Below are positions 33,022-41,926 of a DNA stretch of 64,000 bases, piece by piece. A program made the translations under genes and the position numbers. Under the pieces are notes generated by a model, which saw only the letters and a list, made by a program, of their open reading frames with translations, did no database searches and was not told the origin of the DNA. Where the stretch lies: positions 7,364 to 71,363 of the forward strand of contig DJET01000070.1 of the NCBI GenBank assembly GCA_002431945.1, written 5' to 3'. This DNA is from Ruminococcaceae bacterium UBA5891. GTDB lineage: Bacteria; Bacillota; Clostridia; Oscillospirales; Acutalibacteraceae. Each line of letters starts with the position of its first letter. The first letter of the stretch is position 1.

Positions 33022-35259
33022 ATGAAAATAAAAAAAGCTTTAGCTATCGTTTTAGCCGTAAGTACGGCACTGTTTTGCGTTTCCTGCCGAACAGGCGGCA
33101 ATACCGGCAGCGATTCTTCGGGGCTTGCTTCCTCCGGCGGTCAGGTAAAAAAGATCGATGTAATGAAAAACTGGAAGGATCTTAAAGACCCCAGAGAAAA
33201 ATTCCCGCCTGCCGGAACCCAAACAGGAGAAACAAGTCCACGTATAGTAAAAACAAAATATGAAACAAAGGATATTATTGTAGCGGATATAGTTCCTGCC
33301 GAAATGGGGTATGCTGTCGATCCCACGGGCGCTGCCGACAGCACGGACGGAATACAGCAGGCGCTGTACGACTGCTATTACGGCGGCGGCGGAACGGTAT
33401 TTTTGCCGGCGGGTAATTATGCGATAACAGATACCATCGTTATTCCTCAGGGCGTAACGCTCAGAGGGGATTGGCAGGATCCGGACGTCGGAACCGAATA
33501 CGGCACCGTATTCAGCGTTTGGATGGATTCAAGCGAGGAAGATACAGGCGGAGCCTTTACTCTTTACGATTCGTCGGGAATAGTAGGAATAACCGTGTAC
33601 TATCCTTTCCAGACTCTTTATGAGGTTCTGCCGTATCCGTTTACCTTTTATGTGGCAAACACAAGTCAGGTTATAACCATCAGGGATATAACCGTTATTA
33701 ACGGGTACAGGGGTATAGGAACCTCGGTTGAGATACCGCACGAAATACTTATTATCGACAACTTTAAGGGTACGTTTTTAAAGAGCGGTATGGAGCTTAA
33801 CAACCAGTCCGATGTGGGCACGGTTGAGAGCGTGAAAATAAGCTCGAAATACTGGAAAGAGGCTTCGGCTGAGTATATGAACGCTCCCGTAGACAAGGAA
33901 ATAGACAGCTATGTTAAGAAAAATGCCACAGGTCTTATAATAAGCGACCTTGAGTGGACGACGTTCGGCGATATAGCCGTTGACGGATATTCGGTAGGAA
34001 TAAAAATAATTCCCGGATACAGAATCAATTTTGCCGGATCCCTTATCGACGTTAATATTACAAATTGCGAAATAGGCTTGTTGGCTCAGGGTATAGATGA
34101 AGACTGGGGCATGGTTATGGCAAGGAGTAATATAGAGGGCGGAATAATCAACGAATGGGTAGGAATGATCAGAACCACCGATGTAAAGGTTACCGGAAAT
34201 ATTGAAGAAACCCGTGAAGGCACAATTGAACAGAACATTGCCAATTTAAGCAAATATACAATCGATTATACGGCTTATCACGCAAAGCCAAAGGAAAATT
34301 TAATTGTTGCAAAGCTTAAAAAGGGTATTACAACAGATGTAAGCGCACAGCTTCAGTCGGCCCTTAATAAAGCGGGCGAAGCGGGCGGAGGTATAGTGTA
34401 TGTACCCGGAGGCACATATCGGCTTGATAATCCGATAACCGTTCCGGCAGGCGTAGAGCTGAGAGGCGCTTCGGCGGTGTCGCAGCGCGAAATAAACAAG
34501 GAGGATATTAAGGGCACCCGTTTTATGTGCTATTACGGAGATGAGGCCTCGTATAACTCCGAAACCGACAGGGCGTTCATAACCTTAAACGGCAAAAATG
34601 CCGGATTGAGCGGAATTCGCATTTTATATCCCGAAAACGGTGGAAATGACGAAAATCTCAACACTACCTACACGGTAAGAGGAAACGGAAGCGGCGTTTA
34701 CGTGGTGAACACCTTTATTGCCGCCTCGGCATACGGCGTTGATTTCAGAAATTGCGATAACCACTATTTAAGAGGAAATTACACCTGCTGCTATTACAAT
34801 ACCTACCGCGTCGGCGGTAAAAACGGCATTATAAGGGGATGTCTGCATAATCCTACCATGATAGGCAGAACAAAGGCTCCCGGTTTGGTTAACTGGACCG
34901 AGGCAAACAGAGGCTTGGTGCAGATCGCCAATCCGATCACAAGAAAATATCTTCAGCATCTCATCGTGGAAAACGCCGAAAACGAGACTGTATACGACCT
35001 CTTCGGATATGCCTGCAAAAATCTTATAGTAAACAAAAATTCAAAGAATACGGTTGCCGTTAACTGCGGCTCCGATAACCTTAACGCTCTCGCCGCAGAG
35101 CTTGTTAACAGCGGCGGAAATATGGCGGTTATAAATCTTTTAAGATTTAACGGACATTCCTGCGATAATTCGAACGGAAGCGTTATGCTTTACAACCGTA
35201 TGACATTTTATGAGGCTGATCTTGAAGAAAATGAAATTGTAGCCGGAGGATTGAGCTGA
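33022..35259 (+). CDS. Secreted pectin-lyase-fold (parallel beta-helix) lipoprotein
   Basis: About 745 residues. The ATG at 33022 begins a lipoprotein signal with a VSC lipobox (CVSCRTG); the earlier in-frame start at 32980 would put 14 non-hydrophobic residues in front of it. Two internal repeats each open with a Pectate_lyase_3 motif: TDGIQQAL..GGGGTVFLPAGNY near 105-130 and SAQLQSALNKAGEAGGGIVYVPGGTY near 440-465, followed by VPAGVELRG or similar. Polygalacturonases, GH55 and related enzymes have this fold. No catalytic residue set is clear, so the substrate is open. The stop overlaps the next ATG by one base. Confidence 0.8.
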   Translation: MKIKKALAIVLAVSTALFCVSCRTGGNTGSDSSGLASSGGQVKKIDVMKNWKDLKDPREKFPPAGTQTGETSPRIVKTKYETKDIIVADIVPAEMGYAVDPTGAADSTDGIQQALYDCYYGGGGTVFLPAGNYAITDTIVIPQGVTLRGDWQDPDVGTEYGTVFSVWMDSSEEDTGGAFTLYDSSGIVGITVYYPFQTLYEVLPYPFTFYVANTSQVITIRDITVINGYRGIGTSVEIPHEILIIDNFKGTFLKSGMELNNQSDVGTVESVKISSKYWKEASAEYMNAPVDKEIDSYVKKNATGLIISDLEWTTFGDIAVDGYSVGIKIIPGYRINFAGSLIDVNITNCEIGLLAQGIDEDWGMVMARSNIEGGIINEWVGMIRTTDVKVTGNIEETREGTIEQNIANLSKYTIDYTAYHAKPKENLIVAKLKKGITTDVSAQLQSALNKAGEAGGGIVYVPGGTYRLDNPITVPAGVELRGASAVSQREINKEDIKGTRFMCYYGDEASYNSETDRAFITLNGKNAGLSGIRILYPENGGNDENLNTTYTVRGNGSGVYVVNTFIAASAYGVDFRNCDNHYLRGNYTCCYYNTYRVGGKNGIIRGCLHNPTMIGRTKAPGLVNWTEANRGLVQIANPITRKYLQHLIVENAENETVYDLFGYACKNLIVNKNSKNTVAVNCGSDNLNALAAELVNSGGNMAVINLLRFNGHSCDNSNGSVMLYNRMTFYEADLEENEIVAGGLS

Positions 35260-36512
35260 TGAAGGGTAAGCTTAATAAAAAACAGATATCAGTTATACTT
35301 TCAGGCGTTATTCTTATAATTGCAATTATAGCCGGAACCGCTGTTGCAGTATTAAAAATACAAAGCAGCGGCAAGCCGGGCGATAATAGCAGCAGTGTGA
35401 GCGGGGATCGGGATTCGGATAAAAATAACGACTCTTCGGGCTCGGACGATACGGCCGCCGAGGATTCTTCGGACAGAATTTACATTTCCGACTGCGACAG
35501 CATTGATAAGTTTGAAGAACAGGAAAATATACAGCTTATCACCGACGAGGGAATGTATAAACAGGGAAAGGGCGCGTTTTTGAACTCTTCAACCTCGCCG
35601 ATTTTCTTTAAGGCAAAGTTAAAGCAGGCGGTTGATATTTCATCGTTAAAGGGCGGATATATACATTTTTCGCTTTATGTGGCAAGTAAAAATAATTTTG
35701 TAAAAAACCTTTTCTTTGAGATCTCAAGCGCGGGCCTTTCAGACGCCGAGGAATTGCAGTGGGAAATAGAGCTTTCAAGCATAAAAGAGGGCTGGAATGA
35801 AATTTACCTTTCAATTCCGAACGGTATTAAGACAGGCAAAATAGATTATACCGAAATAAATTTCTTCCGCTTGTATTCCCCTAATCTTGATACGAAAAAG
35901 GGAAGCCTTGACGTTATCATAGACGATATATGCGTAACCAAAAAGGCAGAGCAGACCGCCGACAATTCAAATTCATCGGATCAGGCGGACTCAAAGGACG
36001 AGCAGGAGCAGCTCAAAGACGGATACCGCGAAACAGCGGCGGCGAACGGCAAAATGATCGCAAGCTTTAATACGGTAAATATATTTTCCGAAGCGAAGAA
36101 TTTAGCGGTTACCGTAAAGGACGCCGAGCATGTGGAGGGCAGCGGGGCTATGAAGGTCACAGACTCTCAGTCGGCTTCGTTCGTGCTTAAAAATCCCGTT
36201 GATATATCGCAGTACGTCGTTGAGAGCGGCAGGCTTCATATTTCGGTGTATATCAACGATCCGGAGCTTCTTACGGGAGCTACATATTTTTATCTTACAA
36301 GCTCAGGCGACGTTGACGAGGAATCTATTTATTGGTATTTGCAGAAATATCAGTTTACCGCGGGTTGGAACGAAATTGAATTGCCGTTTTATACCTCGGC
36401 GTTCAAACGCGCCCCGAAAACCGACGCTGTTAAGCATTTTGCTTTTAAGACTCCGAGACCGTCTGACGGTGCGGTTATCATACTTGACAATATGTATGTA
36501 ACAAAGGATTAA
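35259..36512 (+). CDS. Membrane-anchored protein with two jelly-roll-like modules
   Basis: This 417-residue protein has an N-terminal membrane anchor (about 10-32) and an acidic Ser/Asp/Gly linker. Two modules follow at about 77-232 and 263-417. They share the order: Y-x-x-G-x-(G/A) near the start, VDIS then an (I/L)H(F/I)S(L/V)Y strand, S(S/T)(S/A)G, GWNEI near two-thirds, and a final (I/L)D(D/N)(I/M) strand. The same module is repeated five times in the protein at 46006-48729. It resembles carbohydrate-binding beta-sandwich folds; no binding residues are identifiable. It starts one base inside the previous stop and is within the locus operon. Confidence 0.75.
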   Translation: MKGKLNKKQISVILSGVILIIAIIAGTAVAVLKIQSSGKPGDNSSSVSGDRDSDKNNDSSGSDDTAAEDSSDRIYISDCDSIDKFEEQENIQLITDEGMYKQGKGAFLNSSTSPIFFKAKLKQAVDISSLKGGYIHFSLYVASKNNFVKNLFFEISSAGLSDAEELQWEIELSSIKEGWNEIYLSIPNGIKTGKIDYTEINFFRLYSPNLDTKKGSLDVIIDDICVTKKAEQTADNSNSSDQADSKDEQEQLKDGYRETAAANGKMIASFNTVNIFSEAKNLAVTVKDAEHVEGSGAMKVTDSQSASFVLKNPVDISQYVVESGRLHISVYINDPELLTGATYFYLTSSGDVDEESIYWYLQKYQFTAGWNEIELPFYTSAFKRAPKTDAVKHFAFKTPRPSDGAVIILDNMYVTKD

Positions 36513-36541
36513 AGGCTTGAGCGATAGGAAGGTATTATACT

Positions 36542-39178
36542 GTGAAAAAGGTTTATATACAGCTAAGCACACATTGGGACAGGGAATGGTATAATCCGTT
36601 TCAGGCGTTCAGATACGAACTGATAGGGGTTACGGATAAAATAATATCGGAGGTAAGGTCCAAGCAAAACATAGAAAGCTTTGTTTTCGACGGACAAACG
36701 ATAGTTACAGAGGATTACCTTGAAATTGTACCCGAAAACCGTTGTGAGCTTGCAAAACAAATTGAAAACGGCAGTATTAAGATCGGCCCGTGGTATGTTA
36801 TGCCGGACGAATGGCTGGTTTCGGGCGAGAGCCTGATACGCAATTTCCAACAGGGCAAGCGCATATGCGACGTTTTTAATACAGAACCGTTCCGTTACGG
36901 ATATATCAACGATATATTCGGCCATATAGCGCAGTTTCCGCAGCTGCTTAATAAGCTCGGAATTAAAATGGCTTATTTGGGCAGGGGAATGGGCGCAGAC
37001 GAAAACACATTCAGAAATTTCGTGTGGAAAGCGCCCGACGGCAGTAAGTGCTTCGGCTACAAGTATAACTATTCCGCCGCTTACAGGAAATATCTGCGGT
37101 TTATTTCGTCGGGCGATAAAAGCGAATCGGAAAAGGACGAATATGTTAAGAATTACATTGAATCCGAGCTTGAAAAAAGCGGCTGCGGCGTAATTTTGCT
37201 TAACGTAACCGACGATCACGCAAATCTGAGCGACGAAATGCTTGATTTTACAGCCCGTGTTAAAAGGCTTGACGGTATCGAGCTTATATTCGACGGCTTC
37301 GATAAGGCTTATAACGATATTGCGGCGGCTGAAAAGGAACTGCCGGAATTCTGCGGCGAGCTTATACAGACCGCGCAGTCCGGCGATATGCGCGTGGTAA
37401 CCGATTCGATTTCGAGCTATTACCCCCTTAAGGAGTATAACGACAGATGTCAGGCTATGCTTGAAAACGAGGTATCCCCGATAACCGTGTACGGCAATTT
37501 AAACGGCGTGCCCATAAGAAAAGAGTTTTTGCGCGCGGCTTATAAGGAGCTGTTAAAAACTCATCCGCACGATAATATATGCGGCTGCTCGGCGGATCAG
37601 GTTCATAAGGATATGTATTACCGCTTTGATCAGGTACGGGAAATTGCAGACGCGGTAAAGCGTGATTTTACATACAAAACAGGCAGAACCGCATATAAAA
37701 AGGGCAGGAATTATCTGCTTGAAATATTCAACCCCGCTCCTTACAAAAGAAAACAGGTAATAACGGCAGATATTGATTTTGATAAGGACTATCCCTCGCG
37801 CTTTGCAGGCCATGCGCCCTATCAGCCGAGAAATATGTTTTGGATCCTTGATAAGGATAATAATTGCATAGATTACCAGATACTCAATATCGAAAGAGAC
37901 CGAATTACAAACAAGCAGAATGTTTCTCAGGAAAAGCCGTATGTTGACAGATATACCGTAACATTTGAAGCCGAGCTTACAGAGCTTGGAATGACCGAAT
38001 TTAAGGTGGTTCCGGCAAAGGGCGTTGTAAGAAACGAAAACGGTATGCAAAGCGGCGATAACTGGGCTGAAAACGCATACGCACGCCTTGAAATTATGCA
38101 GGACGGAACGCTCACTCTTTTTGATAAGCTTACCGGCAAAAGGTATGAAGGGCTGCATTATTTTCTTGATGATTCCGAAGCGGGAAACGGCTGGTTCCAC
38201 GAGAACGCGGCAAACAGCGACACTGTTATAACCTCGCGTTTTTCGGATTGCAGGCTTGAAAAGCTTACAAGCGGCAGCGTTGAGACGGTATTCCGCATAA
38301 CAAAGACTATGCTGCTGCCCGAATGTATGGATTATGCGGCGTATAACCGCAGCGAACGCTTAAAGGAGCTTAAGATAATATCAAAAATTACCTTAAGGCG
38401 CGATTCGGGCAACGTATACATTGAAACCAATATCGATAACAGCGTTAAGGACCACCGCTTAAAGCTTATGCTTCCCACAAATATAAAGGGCGATAAATAT
38501 ATTGCAGCGCAGGCGTTTTACTTTGCCGAAAGAAATGTGGGAGCGGACGCACAAAGGCGCGAATGGTACGAGCAGGAGCAGTACGAAAAGCACTTTGACA
38601 ATATTATATACAAAACCGATGAAAGCGGTAACGGGCTTGCCTTTGTAGGCGCAGGAGGCTTTCATCAGGCAGGCGTTTTGGAGGATAAGGACAGTACAAT
38701 TTCGGTGATAATGTTCCGCAGTCACGGCAGGGTGCATATGGTTAATTCCCCTGTCTTGTGTCAGCTGCAGGGCCCGCTTAATTTTAAGTACGCGCTTGTT
38801 CCTATGAACGGCAAGACCTCCAAAGCCGAGCTTTTGGATATCAGAAAATACGGCTTCCGTAAGGAAATATCGGTATTTACGCGCTGCGGCGACGATGTTT
38901 CCGTCAACTCAAATCAAGGTATTATGAGCGTTGACGGAAACGTGTGCGTAAGTATTGTAAAGCCGGCGGAAAACGGCGGCGGAATAATTTTAAGAGTATT
39001 CAATGCCGAAAACGCCGAAAGCAAATTCACCGTTACGTTCCGAAAAGAGGCTAAAGCGGTGTCAGAGACTGACCTGTATGAAAATATAACGGCAGTCGCA
39101 GAAAAAAACACGGCAAAAACGGAAATAGCCTTAAAGCCGTATGAAATAAAAACACTGCTGATTGATTTCGGGGAGTAA
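36542..39178 (+). CDS. GH38 alpha-mannosidase (MngB-like form)
   Basis: This 878-residue glycoside hydrolase family 38 enzyme is of the shorter bacterial type that includes mannosylglycerate hydrolase. The first catalytic motif is at the very N terminus: His11 and Asp13 in STHWDREWY. The nucleophile region is INDIFGH with Asp124. The helical domain includes KTHPHDNICGCSADQVH near 340. No signal peptide is present, so it is cytosolic. It differs from the 1031-residue enzyme at 14956 in length and motifs, so the two probably act on different linkages. It follows the jelly-roll protein by 29 bases and is the last gene before the weak terminator at 39185. Confidence 0.95.
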   Translation: MKKVYIQLSTHWDREWYNPFQAFRYELIGVTDKIISEVRSKQNIESFVFDGQTIVTEDYLEIVPENRCELAKQIENGSIKIGPWYVMPDEWLVSGESLIRNFQQGKRICDVFNTEPFRYGYINDIFGHIAQFPQLLNKLGIKMAYLGRGMGADENTFRNFVWKAPDGSKCFGYKYNYSAAYRKYLRFISSGDKSESEKDEYVKNYIESELEKSGCGVILLNVTDDHANLSDEMLDFTARVKRLDGIELIFDGFDKAYNDIAAAEKELPEFCGELIQTAQSGDMRVVTDSISSYYPLKEYNDRCQAMLENEVSPITVYGNLNGVPIRKEFLRAAYKELLKTHPHDNICGCSADQVHKDMYYRFDQVREIADAVKRDFTYKTGRTAYKKGRNYLLEIFNPAPYKRKQVITADIDFDKDYPSRFAGHAPYQPRNMFWILDKDNNCIDYQILNIERDRITNKQNVSQEKPYVDRYTVTFEAELTELGMTEFKVVPAKGVVRNENGMQSGDNWAENAYARLEIMQDGTLTLFDKLTGKRYEGLHYFLDDSEAGNGWFHENAANSDTVITSRFSDCRLEKLTSGSVETVFRITKTMLLPECMDYAAYNRSERLKELKIISKITLRRDSGNVYIETNIDNSVKDHRLKLMLPTNIKGDKYIAAQAFYFAERNVGADAQRREWYEQEQYEKHFDNIIYKTDESGNGLAFVGAGGFHQAGVLEDKDSTISVIMFRSHGRVHMVNSPVLCQLQGPLNFKYALVPMNGKTSKAELLDIRKYGFRKEISVFTRCGDDVSVNSNQGIMSVDGNVCVSIVKPAENGGGIILRVFNAENAESKFTVTFRKEAKAVSETDLYENITAVAEKNTAKTEIALKPYEIKTLLIDFGE

Positions 39179-39184
39179 GCTTAA

Positions 39185-39208
39185 ATGCTTATAATAGCAT
39201 ATTTTTTT
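39185..39208 (+). terminator. Weak terminator after the second GH38 gene
   Basis: ATGCT and AGCAT form a 5-base stem followed by ATTTTTTT. The stem is short. It separates the enzyme/transport operon from the surface-protein genes that follow. The remaining intergenic bases to 39309 are AT-rich, with a TTCGGT/ACCGAA hairpin near 39269-39286 and no certain promoter. Confidence 0.45.
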
Positions 39209-39309
39209 GCTTATTTTAATATATTAAATTTTCACAAAATATAGTACAATATATCTGTATCTTAATGTTCGGTATGAAACCGAAAAAATAATAACTGATT
39301 TTTGAAAGG

Positions 39310-41652
39310 ATGGCAATTATGAGAAAAAACTTTAAACGCACACTTGCGGTTTTTTGTGCTGCATTAACCGCGCTTTCTGTGGCGGTTGCAGGTAATTTAA
39401 GCTTGCTTAAAGCCGCAGCAGAGGTTTCTTCGGCTCAGGGAACCTCCTTCGGAGAAGACAACGCATATCTTAAGCTTGATAACGCTCTTGAGTCTGCTCC
39501 GACCTCGGTTGAGGCAGATGTAAAAATGTCCTCTACCGTTAAAGATGAATGGACATTATTTGACGGCAGTGATTATCAAACTAATGTCACCGACAGAGTA
39601 TCAACCGGAAAAACGGAAGAAGGCGACGCTCCGGGCGCCGGAATTGGTTATGTAGGTATGCAATTGATATCAAAAGCAGTAGGTTCCGTATGGTATAATA
39701 TGCCTGCAATTGATATAAGCAAATACGGCAAGGACGAATTGGTTTTAAGCTTTTGGGTTTACAGCCCGAATGCCGGAAAATTGGCAGATAGAGGAAGAAT
39801 CCGTTTGTCGGATACTGACGACGGATATGACGGCAAGGCTGAAAACAATAGGCAAAACCTTGATTTTTATCTGTCAGATATCAAAACAGCTTCGGACGGT
39901 TGGAATTATATTGAAATGTCTTTAGATAAATTCAAACTGGATTATACGGATACCGAAAGAGAATTTTCTGCGATTCGTTGCTTTAAACTTCACGGTGCAG
40001 CTTCAAATACCGAGGATACCGAGAAAGAAATCCGTATAGCCGATGTTAAGCTTTCTGTAAAAAAGGACGCTACTGAATGGACGCTTCGCGACGGCGGTAT
40101 TGCAACAGCAACAAAATATGAAGGCAAATTAACAAGTGATGATATTACAACATATATATCCGGAGCAGATGATGTGAATGATGGACCGGGTGAGGGTCTT
40201 GAATTTGAGGAATTTACTTCTGACAATACGAAAACCTTTTCTAATTCCGGAAAATTTGTAACTATTGATGTGAGCGATTACGCCAAGAATGAACTTGCTG
40301 TTGATTTTTGGTGTTGGAGTGAAAATGCTGGATCATTATTTAATGGCGGCGTTCTTATCATTAACAACCGAACAACCGGAGTTGCCGATCTTGCGAAGGG
40401 ACCATATATTCAGTATAACGGAAACAAAATTACCGTAAAAGCAGGGTGGAACCATATAAACATTTCGCTCGACAAATTTATTGATATGAAGAAAACGGTT
40501 GATGGAGAACCTACTGATGAAGGTTATGACTGGAGTCAACCTATCAAAGTATTCAGGTTTAACGGTCTCAAACAAGGTACAGAGGTAACAAATAAAATTC
40601 GTATTGGCGAGGTTAAGCTTGTAGCAAATGCAGAGAATAAGGTATATACAAGCGATATAGATGAAAGCGTATATAATAACGGTTACTCAGTATTTTCCAA
40701 CCTTAACGGCAGCGAAGGCGATACGCCCTATGCTTTGTTTGTAACAAGAGACGGCAATCCCGCATTTATATACAACGATAAAATGTTTGTGTTAAATCAC
40801 AATATCTGCAACGGCGAATTTGTAAAGCTCGGCGTTACCGTAAATGATAACGGCACCGTAACATTTAAGGTCGGCGACGATATCGAGGCAACAAGCACAG
40901 GCACCGTAACAGTACCCGAAGCGCCGAAATTTACGGCTTGTCACAGCATAGGCGCAGACGCTGCCGGCGGCGCGCTTATGAACGGCAGCATTAAAGACCT
41001 TGTTATAAAGAACGGCGAAAACGCCGTAAGCTGGACATTATCTTCAAATAAGGCATATCCGCTTAATGCGGTTAAGGCTTCTGACGGCACAAACAACGCC
41101 CACTTTGCAGGCATAGAAAACATAAATGATTCTGTAGTTGTTTATTACGATAACGCTGCCGCCGGAAATTTACCCAAAAACACAGCCGATATGGACGGTT
41201 ATGTATTTGCCGGTTGGTTTACAGACGAGGACTGCACTGTTCCGCTTACCGGCACAGGCGCCGCATATGCCAAATATGTAGACAAGAACGTTTTAACGGT
41301 TAAAGCTCAGGTAAATAAAGATAACAATGCAGACATAAGATTTGTAACAACCGTAGATTCCCTTGATTATAAGCTTGTCGGCTTTGAAATTGTGTTCTGC
41401 AATGAAATGGCAAGTCTCGAAAAAACAAAGACCACCACGGTTTATCAATCACTTAACCAGTTTGTTGACGGCAATAACACACCGGTTAGTCCGACTGTTT
41501 TCTCGCCCGCTTCCAATTTCTTTGCGGCGTTTACCGTAAGGAATGTTCCGAGTGATAAAACAAGCGAAAAATTCACCGTAAGGGCTTATTGGGTAACTCT
41601 TGACGGCACCCCCGTTTACGGCGAGAGTGCCCAAAGATCCATTGCCGCCTGA
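39310..41652 (+). CDS. Large secreted modular protein with LamG-like and jelly-roll-like domains
   Basis: The 780 residues start with a signal peptide (about 1-35). Two modules of about 170 residues follow (75-255 and 258-440), sharing EWT.RDG, GPGEGLEF/GAGIGYV, VDFWCWS/LSFWVYS and GWNHI/GWNYI with the 41927 protein. A LamG-type domain lies at about 450-610. A FAGWFTDEDC motif near 650 resembles Listeria-Bacteroides repeat modules. A C-terminal domain (ADIRFVTTVDSLDYKLVGFEI...) is of the type found at the ends of large secreted clostridial proteins. No membrane anchor or sorting signal is seen, so it is released or cell-wall associated. Codon use in 39540-40640 is more AT-rich than neighbours. 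Confidence 0.75.
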   Translation: MAIMRKNFKRTLAVFCAALTALSVAVAGNLSLLKAAAEVSSAQGTSFGEDNAYLKLDNALESAPTSVEADVKMSSTVKDEWTLFDGSDYQTNVTDRVSTGKTEEGDAPGAGIGYVGMQLISKAVGSVWYNMPAIDISKYGKDELVLSFWVYSPNAGKLADRGRIRLSDTDDGYDGKAENNRQNLDFYLSDIKTASDGWNYIEMSLDKFKLDYTDTEREFSAIRCFKLHGAASNTEDTEKEIRIADVKLSVKKDATEWTLRDGGIATATKYEGKLTSDDITTYISGADDVNDGPGEGLEFEEFTSDNTKTFSNSGKFVTIDVSDYAKNELAVDFWCWSENAGSLFNGGVLIINNRTTGVADLAKGPYIQYNGNKITVKAGWNHINISLDKFIDMKKTVDGEPTDEGYDWSQPIKVFRFNGLKQGTEVTNKIRIGEVKLVANAENKVYTSDIDESVYNNGYSVFSNLNGSEGDTPYALFVTRDGNPAFIYNDKMFVLNHNICNGEFVKLGVTVNDNGTVTFKVGDDIEATSTGTVTVPEAPKFTACHSIGADAAGGALMNGSIKDLVIKNGENAVSWTLSSNKAYPLNAVKASDGTNNAHFAGIENINDSVVVYYDNAAAGNLPKNTADMDGYVFAGWFTDEDCTVPLTGTGAAYAKYVDKNVLTVKAQVNKDNNADIRFVTTVDSLDYKLVGFEIVFCNEMASLEKTKTTTVYQSLNQFVDGNNTPVSPTVFSPASNFFAAFTVRNVPSDKTSEKFTVRAYWVTLDGTPVYGESAQRSIAA

Positions 41653-41686
41653 ACGGTAAGGTGACAATAAGTTAAGGAGAACAGTT

Positions 41687-41830
41687 ATGAAAAAATTTGA
41701 ACCTGCAGAGTTTGAAATCATACGCTTCAATATATCCGACGTTGTTACAACCTCCGGCGGCCTTTCAAACGGGGGCTCCGGTGACGGTGACGGCAAAGAC
41801 TACGATGATTTGTGGGGCGCTTTGGAATAA
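41687..41830 (+). CDS. 47-residue small protein
   Basis: ATG at 41687 has AAGGAG 8 bases upstream, between the 780-residue and the 1357-residue surface proteins. It begins MKKFEPAEFEIIRFNISD and then has VVTTSGGLSNGGSGDG, with an acidic tail DYDDLWGALE. The charged start, EIIRF strand and DVVTTSG turn, then a Gly/Asp-rich tail, resemble small proteins repeatedly seen in gut Clostridia (recalled, not searched). No signal peptide is present. A precursor-peptide role is possible but there is no modification enzyme nearby. Confidence 0.6.
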   Translation: MKKFEPAEFEIIRFNISDVVTTSGGLSNGGSGDGDGKDYDDLWGALE

Positions 41831-41926
41831 TTATATTTAAATAAGTAGGTGTGGTATAGGTGTGAGGGTATATTGTGAACGGTATGCTTTCACGCCTATT
41901 TTTAAATCAGAAAGGGTGATACCTTG

